From Acanthosepion esculentum (Eukaryota > Mollusca > Cephalopoda > Sepiida > Sepiidae), in assembly GCA_964036315.1 (NCBI GenBank), contig OZ038482.1, forward strand, positions 13,079,785 through 13,143,784: 64,000 nucleotides of DNA, given 5' to 3'. A program made the position numbers and the translations under genes. The notes under the pieces are model-generated. The model saw only the letters and a program-made list of their open reading frames with translations, did not search any database and was not told where the DNA came from. This document shows, in pieces, positions 1 to 11,224 of the stretch. The first letter of the stretch is position 1, and each line of letters begins with the position of its first letter.

Positions 1-1110
1 AACAAAAGTGCGTTGTGACGAATATTTGTCTCGAATGTGAATAAAAAAATGAATTTTATCATGTTATTTGTTTGGTTCATTTTGATTCAAGGTTTCGATT
101 GTCAAATAACTTGCGAATGTAATGGCGAATATTTACAATATTATTAATGAATTAGCCTCATATCTGAAAAAACATGCAGTAGAGACCTTAACCTTTCCGC
201 GAGCATCTATATTCTTTACTAATAATTTTGTAAATAATTCCTTTTCGTTCAAATTCTTATTTCCAAATCAGATTAAGAACATGTTATATAATTAGCAGCA
301 TAAATATTAATCTCACATTCGTATTATTTACCAGTTATTTTTTCTGAAAGTAATTTCGATTGATTCGTCTTTTCATCTTATTCTTGCTTTTTATCGCGAC
401 TTTCCGAGTCAAATAATCTACAATCGTTAAAGCGAAAAGCATGAAATGGGTGTAGAAAATTTGCTTTTGACGAGATTTAAACTCGCATCTTTTATGTCAG
501 GAGGTCGTATCTTATGTCATTTCCTTCTTTAATCAGTTTCGCGAAATAGACTGAATTCTTGTCATGCGCTGGAGAATTACCCCAAAGCGGTTTAACAAAT
601 CATAAAGAATAAAAGAAAAAGAGAGAAAAAAAAGAGAAAAAAAGAAAGCGTCTGAAAAGGGTGACATGCTTAGCTAAATGTAATTTCTTTCGGATCTTAA
701 TGGAATATTTACCGTGAATTATATATGACAGTTTAGTGTGGATTTTATAACGGCGTAGATATATTTGCGTAGCAAGCAAAAGATTGGAGAGCAATCTCGC
801 GAAACAAATATGGAATCACCTATATCACACGAGATATTGTGAGAACTAGTTTAAGTCGTTCGTTTTTCTTTTATTTTGCTGTTAACAGCGAAACAAAAAC
901 GTTTGATAAAAGTATTTGAAAATAATGGTCTCCTTTTCATTCCATATAGATTGTATTCAACCATTACATATTTGGGAAGGGTTTTAGAATAATCCAGGAC
1001 GTCTACTGACAGCAACCCGTCTGTATACGGATAGAAAATGAATTCAGTAAATATACAAAAATAGAAAAGAGTGTAACATAAGGATGTATCTTCTCATCGG
1101 ACTAAGTTAA
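1..1110. other. AT-rich non-coding stretch
   Basis: No reading frame here resembles a protein and no repeat family was recognised. Base use is AT-rich with short A and T runs. It could be intron or intergenic DNA. Confidence 0.5.
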
Positions 1111-1114
1111 CCTA

Positions 1115-1990
1115 TACAGTGAGGCGACAGTGAAAGAACTAGAAGTCCTACCAGGTTTCATTATTGGCGGTCACAATCTTAACAACATAAGATATTTAGA
1201 TGACACAGTGTTGATAGCAGACACAGAAAGGAAATTACCAGAATTCATACAAAAGGTAGTGAAGCAAAGAGAGAAGAAATGACTAAATATTAATTGTAAG
1301 AATACATAATACATGGTTGTTAGCAAAACGAACAGCCCAACATGCAAAGTACAGATTGGAGATGCCAAAATCAAACAAGTACAACAATTTATACACCTGA
1401 AAAGGGTTTTAACAGAGGACGGAAAGTGCAACACTGAGGCGAATTAGGATAGGGAAAGATCCCTTTCAAAACCTAAGTAAAGAATTATGAAAGAGAAAAT
1501 TTCGTTAGAAACAAAGAAAAGAGTTACATAATATCAGTCCTCCTATATAGCAGTGAATTCTACAAAATCTACTCAAAGATAAAGAAGAGACTCGAAGCAG
1601 TAGAAACGTCGTTCTACAGAAGGATGCTGGGAATTCCATAGCTTGAACAAGTGAGCAACGACGAGATTTGGGAGAGAATTGAAACAAAAAGGAAACACTT
1701 AAACATCAGAAAGAGACAGTTAAAATTTCTAGAGCACATAATCAGAAAAGAGGGCTTGGAAAATTCGATACTCTCAGGACATATTGAAGGCAAGGGGGAG
1801 AGGGAAGCAGTGCATAGCCTCGAGCTCGAGTAAGTGGATGGCGGAACAAGATTTAGGAGAAGAAAACATTTATTATACACGTTAAAGGGCAGGAAATTGT
1901 GGAGAGCCATGATCGCCAACGTCCTGAAGGAACACGGCCCATAGAAGAAAAAGATTGTGCTCGACAGTATAGCTTGATCTCAGAAATTCA
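1115..1990 (+). pseudogene. Decayed non-LTR retrotransposon, reverse transcriptase C-terminal part
   Basis: Reading across frames gives an RT palm signature (IRYLDDTVLIAD, a variant of the usual YADDTVLIA box) near 1185-1225. It is followed by the thumb/C-terminal region typical of invertebrate endonuclease-reverse transcriptases: ISLETKKRV near 1500, RMLGIP near 1622, KRQLKF and IIRKEGLENSILSGHIEGK near 1715-1795, LWRAMIANVLKEHG near 1900-1940. Several stops and frameshifts break it, so it is inactive. Two other copies of the same family lie at 10345-11100 and 22331-23085, both on the minus strand. The 5' half (endonuclease, fingers) is absent, as expected of 5'-truncated LINE insertions. 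The clade is uncertain. Confidence 0.75.
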
Positions 1991-2379
1991 TGACAATACA
2001 CGTGAGTGTAACCCGTCAATGCTAGAAATGCTCAGATGAAAGCAAAGCACGTGATCAGGTCATTTTCGATAAGAATGGTCCAGAGATTTGGGAAAATCGC
2101 TTGTGAATGGCCGGGAGTTGGGTGGGTCGATGTTGGGTTATTCGAGGAGCAAGCGAGGGTGACAAGCAGAATTGGGCTTGTGTCAGTGTTGGAGTCAGAT
2201 TTCACTTAGGCCCTGCCAGTTGTAAGCTGGTCTGATGACCTGGAAGAAGAAAACCCCATCTCTCGTTCGACTTTTCATCCTTCTCTGTGTAAATAAAGCG
2301 ATAACCCAACTGCTAAATCGAAAGATGCTCATTATTTACATTATTCGGACTATTATCCTCATCTTTGTCGTCATATTTA

Positions 2380-2436
2380 TTACAACGTTTCGGCCGTTGT
2401 ACGCTCCGGCTTTGTACGCTCTGGCCTTCTTCAGGT
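2380..2436 (-). ncRNA. Hammerhead-ribozyme-like core (left arm)
   Basis: On the minus strand the conserved blocks CTGAAGA and GAAAC are present, followed by GTT, which satisfies the UH cleavage-site rule. The stem II region is lengthened by a duplicated GAGCGTACAA segment, and outer stem I is weak. Probably a decayed ribozyme of the Penelope/retrozyme type. Confidence 0.4.
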
Positions 2437-2545
2437 GGTTGGAATGTCGAACTGAACACTTTATTTCGTTCACTGGGGTAGACTGTTCTAGTTCCACGTG
2501 CCATGTTTAATGGATGTCAGTTATCAGTTATCTCCTGTTAATTCC

Positions 2546-2637
2546 GCGCACAGCGGATAAAGGCGTTGGTTAGATCCAGTGACAGGACCCAAAGAGTGTG
2601 AGTTCAATACTCGGTTAAGGCAGTGGAGAACCTGGAA
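2546..2637 (+). repeat. tRNA-derived SINE-like segment
   Basis: The stretch has an A-box-like CAGCGGATAA and a B-box-like GAGTTCAATACTC about 50 bases later. A related segment, on the opposite strand, sits between the inverted arms at 36300-36415. It is not a functional tRNA: the acceptor and anticodon arms do not close. Confidence 0.45.
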
Positions 2638-2737
2638 AGGGGAATTAACAGGGGATAACTGATAACTGACATCCATTAGACATGGCACGTGGAACTAGAA
2701 CAGTGAGCGAAAACAAAGGGTTCAATTCGCCGTTCCA

Positions 2738-2782
2738 ACCACCTGAAGAAGCCCGGAGCGTACAACGGCCGAAACGTTGTAA
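2738..2782 (+). ncRNA. Hammerhead-ribozyme-like core (right arm)
   Basis: CTGAAGA (matching CUGANGA) is followed by a GCCCGG...CGGCC stem II, then GAAAC and GTT. The short stem III typical of Penelope-type hammerheads fits. Stem I is poorly paired in this copy, so activity is doubtful. Confidence 0.45.
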
Positions 2783-2840
2783 TAAAGATGGCGACAAAGT
2801 CCGAATAATGTAAATAGTGTACATAATACCTCATCTCAGA

Positions 2841-3699
2841 AATATAGACAGATACGAAAAATGCTTTGTAATATTCCGTTGGTCCTACCACTAATATAAA
2901 GATCACCGGTCGACGAGTAAGTATGAAAATGATGCAGTTTAATCTGTTGGAGATAATGATGATTTTCGAATAAAAGTTAATCCAAAGAAAAATCTGCTAT
3001 GTTATCGGTGCCGCCATTTCGGCTTCAAACACTTTCACCATCGCTGTGACGTAGTTTCTCTGTATACCCACTTTTTTTTTGTTTGTTGAAAAAACGCTTT
3101 TTATGGTCTTTGATGAAATTATAATTTCATTGTAATTTTAATGAAAGCATTAAAGAAAATTAATATTATTAATTATTTTATCTCGGTAATTATCAATATT
3201 TTATGATAAAGATTTTTTGCATAAAACCCGTCAAGTTCAGTTTTCAGAGGTACGGATCACTGACAATAAACGTCCTTTTATTATTTCCTCGATAATGCTT
3301 CTCTCTCGACTGGTGTTTTCGATTATTTGACTTTAGAGAATCGTTCCGAATCGTTACCATTTCATGCCTTTCGATCAGAAAGCGTAAATCTTCAATTTAT
3401 GATATAGCAAACGTTCGACTGGGTTTAGGCCAGGTGATTTACAAGAGCATCCCATAATGTTATTTTCCCCACCCATGTTGTTTTCGTAGTGTGTTTGGAG
3501 TCGTTGTCTTTCGAAGATGAATCACCCAGCATGTCTAAACGGAACAACAGAGGAGAAAAGGTGGTTCGAAAGAATGGACAGATATTTGAGCGAATCTATT
3601 TTCACCTCAATCTCATTCATATTCCCGGCAACTGCAACACATCAAAATAACCACCCTACGAGTCACCGCTGCACTGTTATTTTATATATATATATATAT
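2841..3699. other. No recognisable feature
   Basis: AT-rich sequence. The open frame at 3517-3849 has no family resemblance and ends in a (TA)n run. Confidence 0.45.
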
Positions 3700-5162
3700 G
3701 ATATATATATACTAGCAGCCATACCCAGCTGGTCGATCAGAAAAAGAGTTCAATTAGAATGGAGCAAAAACAGCATCATGTTTAGATGTAACAGAGTCTA
3801 TCTTCTTCCTTCAGTTACTTTAAAGTACTTTCATTTAAAAACATTTTGAATTAATGCAGTTACTGATATAACAGAAGTAGTCTGTATTTATTCAATCGAA
3901 GTTGGCTGAGGACATGTAGGGGTAAAAAAGGCAACATGAAGACCCACTTCAGACCACAATTATTGTGAATTTTTTGAAATTCAATTTGTCAGTGTGCTAC
4001 CAGGGATGTAAAAAAGGATACATTTATAAAGCAATTGTTAAGTTTATTGAAAAATGGTTGAAAGATTAGCGAAAATAAGAAATAAACCAGTAAAATAGGC
4101 ATTTTTTCGCTATTTACGCGGGTTTTCACTATATGGGTGCACTCAATTATCAAGTTAAATGACTGTTAAACAACCAATTTATTGTTGGCTACGATTGGGT
4201 GAAGTTTTCACTAGATTGATTGAAAATTCAGGGAGTTTTTAGTATAAAACTTGTGTTGAAATCGATTTTTTGTTTTCCGAGATTTTTCGCTAAACGCAGT
4301 AGCATAGAAATAAAAATGAGGTATCATTGAACTCGTCATGGTGTAATTAACCTACATACCGAGTTTGAACGAAATCGGAGGAAAAAAGTTGAGTTTATCG
4401 ATATTGATCGGCTTTATCGATGATTGATTTTTAAAAAATTATCGATTTTTTATGCTAAGAACCTATCTCTTACATTGTACTTTGTATGTGCCAAGTATGG
4501 TCAAAATTGATTCAATGGATTTCGAGTGAAAATGTATCACACAGACTAACAGACAGACATCCTCTGTTTTATATATAGAGAGATAATGCATTGTATCCTT
4601 TTTTTCAAACTTAACATTGTTGTTTATATCGTAAAAGTTCAATGTTTGCCTCGTTCGAGCAAATAACTGGTTTCTGTTAATCATTCAGCTTACCGCCCCC
4701 CCCCAAATCTGAGTAAATGATAAACGATACTTTTTATGCGTTATGTTCAACTAGCAGTATAACCCGTCTTTGCCCGGGTCTTTCATTACTGGCAATTTTT
4801 GCATGTTCAGTTGGAGCAGTTTAAGTTTAAAGTCAGCCCACCCGAAAATCAATATTAGTAACAACATTTGGCTGTAATTGACCCACACCCCCAAATGTGA
4901 GGGGGGGGGGTAACAATTTGAATGATGTTTGGCCCTGAAAAGGAAAGCGTATAATAATAAATATTATTGTAATAATTTAAACGATTTATTTTTATTAAAG
5001 TTTTTTATGAAAGATATATATCCAAGAACAGTAAATAGTAAAACGTTGATGAGAGTTAGAATGAACAGGAAGTAGTAGAGAGCCATTATTGTCAACAATT
5101 TGGACTCAAAACCAGTACTGAAGAATTAAAAAAAAAATCATTGAAATCGGATGAAAACTGTG
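3700..5162 (+). repeat. Two adjacent interspersed-repeat copies beginning CTAGCAG
   Basis: Sequences starting ACTAGCAGCCATACCCAGC (near 3711) and ACTAGCAGTATAACCCGTC (near 4750) look like two same-orientation copies of one repeat family. The first ends near 4581 in a GACTAACAGACAGACA segment and short TA run. The second ends in A-rich sequence before (CA)n and repeats the 'AAATCGGAT' type motif found in copy one. No ORF is present. Similar CTAGCAGTA-starting repeats are common in invertebrate genomes; I cannot name the family. Confidence 0.4.
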
Positions 5163-5163
5163 G

Positions 5164-5184
5164 AACTGCATCAACAACATCCGA

Positions 5185-5262
<78 letters not shown>
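5164..5262. repeat. (CA)n microsatellite
   Basis: About 50 uninterrupted CA units. Confidence 0.97.
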
Positions 5263-5264
<2 letters not shown>

Positions 5265-5689
5265 TGAGAATTATAGATATAGATAGTGACTGGTTGCTAG
5301 TAATCCCCAGATGTGTTTGCATATATTTTACACTTCATTTTGGTTAACTGAACATTCCCTTGGGGCTTCATTTAAAATACTCGTTGAAATTTTTCTCGTG
5401 CGACTCGACTTTGTAAGCGTTGATACGTTTTCAGTTTTTTTTTAATATACGAGAGATAAGAATGTGGTATTGTGCTATCAAATTGCGTGAAATTTTCTTA
5501 TAGTCTTCCCAGAATTGATAAACCCAAATCAGTTTCTTTTTCAGGTAATCTGAGGTCATTTTGGTAGCCATTAATTAAAAAATAAATGATTACAAATATA
5601 TATTCCTATTTTTCCCCCATTACGTTTCCTCCTCACTTTTCCACTTTACATTTCCTGTTTTGCTCTCGCACACACGCTTATCTTGTCCA

Positions 5690-5965
5690 TCTATATTTCT
5701 GAGATGACGTATTATATACACTATTTACATTATTCAGGCTGTTGTCCTCATCTTTGGCGACAAAGATAAGGACAATAAAAGGCCGAAACGTTGTAATAAA
5801 TATGGCGACAAAATGAGGACAATAGCCTGAATAATGTAAATAGTGTATATAATACGTCATCTCAGAAATATAGAAAGATACTGAAAGGCCGAAACGTTGT
5901 AATAAATATGGCGACAAAGATGAGGACAATAGTTCGAATAATGTAAATAGTGTATATAATACCTC
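5690..5965. repeat. Inverted hammerhead-arm repeat, short form
   Basis: A left arm (about 5690-5760) reads as the reverse complement of segments at about 5795-5875 and 5885-5965. Only the 3' half of the hammerhead core (GGCCGAAACGTTGT) remains, twice; the CTGAAGA half is deleted. No tRNA-like spacer is present. Confidence 0.6.
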
Positions 5966-6950
5966 ATCTCAGAAATATAGCCAAAATTTGTGTATTTCTA
6001 TTTCTATATCTCTATATCGGTGTATATGAATTTAACTGTCTATCTGTATGTGTATTTAATGTGTATGTGCATGTGTATGCGTGTATGAGTGTATAGATGT
6101 ATAAATACAAGTAAGGAAGATACCTGATTTTATTAACCCGAATTTTGCCCGCGTGTATTTGGGCAGTGGATGTGTCATAAGCATGAAATAACACCTTCTG
6201 CCCCTTATATGTGTATATATATATTTCTTAACCCTGACTTAATCTGACTCAGGACTCAAATAGGAGTGACTTTAAAAGAATCGAACTTAGAAATTATATC
6301 TTTCTTCAGAGTGAGCAAATGTAGGTTTATCGTCGTACATCTCAATAACATGCATGAGACTAACGTAAATTTATTGATCATTCAATTCCGTACTTCCATC
6401 AGTTGTTGTCGGCGAGTGAGTGTTTGGGATTTGGGATTTTCTCCGAATCTAGATTCTAGAATCTCGCGAGGATATAAGAGACTCAGCATCTTTTCCTTCG
6501 GGTAGGTGCTTATATATCTACCTGTTATCCGGTTTGGATCACGTGCGCACACCCAAAGCTGAGCTGGGTCAGCCATGTTTAAATATCGGGAGCAGCTGCT
6601 GAGAACCTGTGAGACGCGGATCGGAATCAGAAACTGTTGGCTAAAATGTCATCCATCAGGCCAACTCGCTGATGCACCTGACTCCCCCGACGGTCTTGTA
6701 TGACACCTTGTTCAAACCTATTCTGGCATTATTTGAGGTGTGTCACATATTATATAGCTGTCACAAGGCTACCAATGAAGTTTGAACTCACATTATGGTT
6801 GATGAGTCTATTTTCAAGAAACCGTCTAAGATAGTTTAGACAGACACAGGGACAAAATAATGTGGCACTCATGACAAAAGCCATAGCGTCCTCTTTTTAT
6901 TATTAACGTTTACCAAATTCAATGCTCGAGAGCCACTTAAGGTTCGAGGA
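5966..6950. other. No recognisable feature
   Basis: Mixed AT-rich sequence with a degenerate (TG)n patch near 6050-6100. Open frames here are short and lack family features. Confidence 0.4.
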
Positions 6951-6954
6951 TGTA

Positions 6955-7410
6955 TTGTACGAAAATAAGGAGTGAAGATGTGATGAACAACACCGTAGAA
7001 GCAAGCGAGACAGAGTGGCTTGTATCTGGTGCATAGGAAAATAAGGGTCTTACTTTAACGGGCAGCACGTGACATCGGCAAGTTTGCCCCGTGAAAATGG
7101 CATTACTCTCCTGTCTAGCAGTATGTGCAGTAATGAGGGTTTTTTGTCCAGTTTGGCGTGCTTCCACCAATAGCAAGTCGTGTGCTGATTGGTCGAACTG
7201 GAGGAGGCTATTTGCCTGGGTGACTGAGAATAAAAGCGAAGAACGCTGATTGGTTGGTCGTCCGCGGTGTTGGCCTGATAAAAGAGGGCTGAAACGAGGA
7301 AAACGGGGGAAGAAAAGACGGATATACGTGGTTACGTGTTCAGAAAGCAAGGACGGCGAATTGAATCAGCGGTATCTTGATTTGTACAAGTGACGTCGTA
7401 GCAATACAGA
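6955..7410 (+). promoter_or_regulatory. CCAAT/TATA-containing promoter-like or LTR-like block
   Basis: This block is richer in G+C than its surroundings. It carries CCAAT at 7167-7171, inverted ATTGG at 7198-7202 and 7249-7253, and TATA-like AATAAAAG (7229) and GATAAAAG (7277). A CRE-like TGACGTC lies near 7391. Order and spacing fit an RNA polymerase II promoter reading rightwards, either of a solo LTR or a host gene. No convincing coding exon follows, and I could not find a second copy that would prove an LTR. Confidence 0.3.
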
Positions 7411-8184
7411 CTTATTTAAACTACAGAAAATTACTAGGATATGAGGGATAAACAAAACTGCTCAACAAAATGAAACAGCTTTTAATAATTAGAGTTGAAA
7501 GATTACTTTTCCTAGTCATTTTTTTATGTTGATTACGAATCTGAAGTCGGTTTTTCTCTATAAGACCACATTTTATGTCACTGATACCTGTAGTTTTCAC
7601 GTTTGGTTATGTAATTCATGTGTTTATAATATATAATAATTACAATATATAACACTTTTGTGGCTAATTATTGTAAAAAATCAAAACTATTGTGTGCAAA
7701 ATATGGCTATAATAGTCTCTATTGGATTACAACTTAAAATATTTGGGATTTAGACATTCTCTATTGCTTATTCTCAGGTTTATCCCTGTAGAACATCCAA
7801 GAGCAGTCAGCTAGCATTATTTAATTCCGAATTATTTACTCCATTGATGCTATGTTGTGATGAAAGTCCCGTGTTCGTCAGACACTGAAAGGTTCTTTGC
7901 AAAAAAGTCTAGATGTGAATCAAGAAAATAGATTTTCAGTGACACCCAACAGCCCATTGTCACAAATTCTGTAGAAGACATTTTACTGCATTTTTAAAAT
8001 TTTCGAAATCTCTTGTTACCCAAATAAATTTCACAGATTCACTTACAGGATTCCTAGGCATTAAGTTAATCCTTGAGGGAGTTCCTTTATCTGCGTACCT
8101 ACTAATACGCCTTTCTTCGGTTATGCCTCAGTGATTTGGGGGAACTTACATATTCAAAACCTGAGGCTCTGCCTGGCTAGTATC
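7411..8184. other. No recognisable feature
   Basis: AT-rich sequence lacking coding or repeat signatures I can identify. Confidence 0.4.
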
Positions 8185-9040
8185 CTCACATATTGCCGTC
8201 AACATTTCAATCACCTTTCTGGGGCAGGTATTGGCTGGTTAACTTTAATGCTTCAAAAACAGAACTGCTCTCTATTACTCACCAGAGAGAACCATCCCTG
8301 CCCCCCATTAGAATGTCTGACGCTCAACTCCACGAGAGCACCTCTTTGCGACTGCTCGGCCTCACATTGTCCGCTGATCTGTGATGAAACGAATACATTG
8401 AGTCAATAGCTTCGTCCACCGCTAGGAAAGTTGGCTCCCTATGCCGCGCCAGGAAATTTTTCTCGCCGGAGTCGATCCTTCAAATCTTCAAATCAACCAT
8501 TCGCCCTTGCATGGAGTATTACTGCCATATATGGTCTGGACCCCTTTCTAATTGTCTCAAGGTCCTTGATAAAATCCAAAGACGGATATGCAATGTAATT
8601 GACCTTGATCTGGCATCTCGTTTTCAGCCGCTCTCTCACAGACGTGACATTGCCTCCCTCTGTCTTTTTTACATATACTTTCACGGTAACTGCTCCGATG
8701 AGCTGCGTTCGCTGGTTCCCAGACTTCGTGAATTTAAGCGCTCAACTAGGCTGGCATCTCGCTCCTACCTTTTCACTGTTAAATGTAGCCGTACTCCAAT
8801 AGCTTCATGTCTCGCACTTCTCGCCTGTGGAACTCCCTCCCCATTTTTTGTTTTCCTGATAGCTATAATCTCCAACTATTCAAATGTAATGTCGATCGAC
8901 GTCTCCAGATGCTCTGATCTATCCCCTAACCGTCTCTTCATCCTTTCCTCTATCACTCCTCTTTGTTCTCGCTCCAACTCTGTCCCCCTTACGTGCTAGT
9001 GGCTTCCCACCTTGCTTGGGGTTGAATGCTTAAAAAATAT
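8185..9040 (+). pseudogene. 5'-truncated jockey-group LINE, RT C-terminus and 3' end
   Basis: Across two frames the sequence follows the C-terminus of the LINE at 24084-27290: NFNASKTELLSI, IRMSDAQLHES, SLRLLGLTLSADL, KVGSLCRARKFFSPESIL, KSTIRPCMEYYCHIWSGP, LSHRRDIASLCLFYIYFHGN and TRLASRSYLFTV. Two stops sit after SADL and a frameshift lies near 8780. It ends with the family's 3' terminus (TTGCTTGGGGTTGAATGC then A-rich). It lacks the catalytic YADD region. It abuts the pseudogene at 9048, so it probably inserted next to or into it. Confidence 0.85.
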
Positions 9041-9540
9041 TCCAGTTTTATTCTGAGTGCATTATCGCATCGAGGAGTACCTGCACGTTCCCATAACCCT
9101 CCTTAATGTGCACTGAATGTCGTATAGAAATGGATGGTTGTTTTTTATTGCTGTTGTGTAGTAGTACTGCCTTGAGAATTCTCTTAGATAAATCAATGAA
9201 TAAGCGCCATTCAGATGGAACTTGTTCTTGACACAAACCGTTAAATAACTCATCAACGCTATTACAAAAACAAAATGGTCCGTCCACAGAGAAGAAAAAA
9301 GTCAGTTCCTTATTTTTCTATTTAGAATGAGTAATGCAAACATCGTCCCCAAGCAGGCACTTTTCTTTGAGACAAGATGCTAAATGTTTAGCTTCATCCT
9401 TTGATAAGGCCACATCTCTAACCAAATAGTTTAACTCTGCTTGAGATAATTTCTGTGGTTCGTCTTCGCATTCAAGAACAAGAACTGCATCCACTTCTGT
9501 TGTTTCCACATCACTAGTAGTTTTCTCAGAAAGTACCTTC

Positions 9541-9720
9541 GTCCTGGGTATGAGAATAAACTACATCCGCGTCCTGTGTATGCCGATAAACTACATCCGC
9601 GTCCTGGGTAAGACGATAAATTACATCCGCGTTCTGGGTATGACGATAACCTACATCCGCGTCCTGGGTAAGACGATAAACTACATCCGCGTCCTGGGTA
9701 TGACGATAAACTACGTCCAA
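9541..9720. repeat. 30-bp minisatellite, 6 units
   Basis: Six near-identical 30-bp units containing GATAAACTACATCCGCGTCC. Two related 32-bp units occur at 60245-60305, in front of the same downstream repeat. Confidence 0.9.
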
Positions 9721-9990
9721 CAGCAAGGCCTCCGATAATACGTTTTTGAAAAAATGTTGCCAGCTGTACGTTTTTGAAAAAATAATATTACCAGCTATAC
9801 GTTTTTGAAAAAATAATATTGCCGGCTATACATTTTTGAGAAGAAAAAATATTAACAGAAATGGATTTTTGCAAAACGAAAATATTACCAGGAAAAAAAA
9901 GTTGTCGGCATTAAATGACCCATTGAGATTGATATGCCGTAAAAGAAAACAAACCAAACAAAGTACCTCTTCGTCAGACATTTGTAGGCC
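9721..9990 (+). repeat. SINE-like repeat with internal tandem motifs (copy 1)
   Basis: After CAGCAAGGCCTCCGATAA come three or four repeats of a TACGTTTTTGAAAAAATAATATTACCAGC type unit. A tail follows with GTCGGCATTAAATGACC, TTGATATGCCGTAAAA and an A/C-rich end. The same order of parts appears at 60245-60710, so minisatellite plus tail form one mobile family. It splits the pseudogene at 9048-10325. Confidence 0.6.
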
Positions 9991-10344
9991 ATTCACGGTG
10001 GTACTGAAGCCGTAAGGTCATCATCGTTGTGTGGTACTGGTCTTCTTTCCGATTCTAAGCTGGGAAACAAAATCTTATGCTTGGTGTTAACTGTAAACCC
10101 ATCTACATTAAGCACGCGGAAATAACAGTCTTTGAAATGATACTTTCGTTCTTTGCATATTATGGGTTCTGCAAACGGCAATTCTCTCTTCCTTTTATTA
10201 AGTTAATCGCTGAGTCCATTGGAACAAGCTGAGCAGATGATAGATGGCGCCCAACTCTTATCTTGATCCCCGAGATGGCATCCAAAGTGCAACTGGCATA
10301 TCTTCGTTATTTCAATTGTGATGAGTCGTTGTTGAGCTTGAGAA

Positions 10345-11100
10345 CTGATATTATGTAACTCTTTTCTTTGTTTCTAACGAAATTTTCTGTTTCTTAATAC
10401 TTTACTTAGGTTTTGGCAGGGATCTTTCCTTATTCTAATTCGCCTCCAGGTTTCAGTGTTCCACTTTCCGTCCTCTGTTAAATGAACCACAGACAATAAG
10501 ATATATCAGGACAGTTCTTGCAATGATTTCAGGACGTTGGCGATCATGGCTCTCCACAATTTCCTGTCCTTTAACGTGTATAATAAATGTTTTCTTCTCC
10601 TAAATCTTGTTCCGCCATCCACTTACTCGAGCTCGAGGCTATGCACTGCTTCACTCCCCCTCTTGCCTTCAATATGTCCTGAGAGTATCGAATTTTCTGA
10701 GCCCTCTTTTCTGATTATATACTCTAGAAATTTTAACTGTCTCTTTCTGATATCTCAGTGTTTCCTTTTTGTTTCCATTCTCTCTCATATCTCGTCGTTG
10801 CTCACTTGTTCAAGCTATGGAATTCCCAGCATCCTTCTGTAGAACGACATTTCTACTGCTTCGAGTCTCTTCTTCATCTTTGAGTTGATTTTGTATAATT
10901 CCCTGCTATATAGCAGGACTGATGTTATGTAACTCTTTACTTTGTTTCTAACGAAATTTTCTGTTTCATAATACTTTACTTAGGTTTTGGCAGGGATCTT
11001 TCCTTATTCTAATTCGCCTCCAGGTTTCAGTGTTCCACATTCCGTCCTCTGTTAAATGAACCACAGGCAATAAAATATATCAGGACAGTTCTTGCAATGC
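10345..11100 (-). pseudogene. Endonuclease-RT non-LTR fragment, second copy, with tandem duplication
   Basis: The minus strand matches the C-terminal region of the fragment at 1500-1945, including the ends corresponding to KEGLENSIL and LWRAMIANVL. The 10345-10520 part is repeated as 10916-11100 in the same orientation with about 95% identity by eye, so ~180 bp is duplicated around the copy. Stops and frameshifts abound. Confidence 0.75.
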
Positions 11101-11116
11101 CTTGGCATCTTGAATA

Positions 11117-11224
11117 GAGTTTGATGATGATGATGATGATGAGGTGGAGGATGATGAGGATGAGGATGATTGGACACCGGACCCGACGAGTGACGAGTAT
11201 CGGACAAGTGAAAAGAAAAAGTAA
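11117..11224 (+). CDS. Acidic C-terminal exon-like ORF (weak)
   Basis: From an AG dinucleotide at 11116-11117 an open frame encodes EFDDDDDDEVEDDEDEDDW, continues through TPDPTSDEYRTSEKKK, and ends at TAA (11222-11224). It is 35 codons long. The alternation of Asp/Glu codons with a lysine-rich end looks like the tail of a nuclear or chromatin-type protein. It may equally be an expanded GATGAG repeat that happens to be open. No upstream exon is visible. Confidence 0.2.
   Translation, partial: EFDDDDDDEVEDDEDEDDWTPDPTSDEYRTSEKKK

Larger units (their letters stand above)
2328..2840. repeat. Palindromic repeat: two inverted hammerhead-bearing arms around a tRNA-like core
   Basis: The left arm (about 2330-2545) is the reverse complement of the right arm (about 2640-2820). 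Both carry a segment reading CTGAAGAAG...GGCCGAAACGTTGT in the arm's own sense, then ATGGCGACAAAG and TCCGAATAATGTAAATA. The ~95-bp spacer holds a tRNA-like sequence. The same arm occurs at 5690-5965, 36158-36520 and 58252-58460, and the arm/tRNA-like/arm layout recurs at 36158-36520. The arm resembles the terminal repeat of Penelope-like elements or retrozymes, which carry hammerhead motifs; this assignment is inference. Confidence 0.7.
9048..10325 (-). pseudogene. Shattered copy of an uncharacterised invertebrate multi-copy protein
   Basis: Three minus-strand blocks read in order as one protein. (i) 10325-9993 has a possible zinc-binding start (CQLHFGC, then CSAC), the phrase GDQDKSWAP, then DCYFRVLNVDGF and RPVPHNDD. 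(ii) 9509-9318 has LSQAELNYLVRDVALSKDEA. (iii) 9287-9048 has EWRLFIDLSKRILKAVLLHN and HSVHIKEGYGNVQVLLD. From memory these phrases are conserved in a large family of unnamed proteins repeated in arthropod and cephalopod genomes; I know of no function. A stop sits after SNGLSD, frames change between blocks, and a minisatellite/SINE-like insert (9541-9990) separates blocks i and ii. Clearly inactive here. Confidence 0.55.

Noticed and set aside
6937..7350. 137-codon minus-strand frame
   Set aside because: It overlaps a promoter-like block with CCAAT and TATA motifs on the other strand and has no recognisable domain.
8511..8999. Second-frame ORFs in the plus-strand LINE
   Set aside because: They are parts of the same frameshifted RT, not separate genes.
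9541..9720. Possible CRISPR array (30-bp repeats)
   Set aside because: Head-to-tail units without spacers: a minisatellite.
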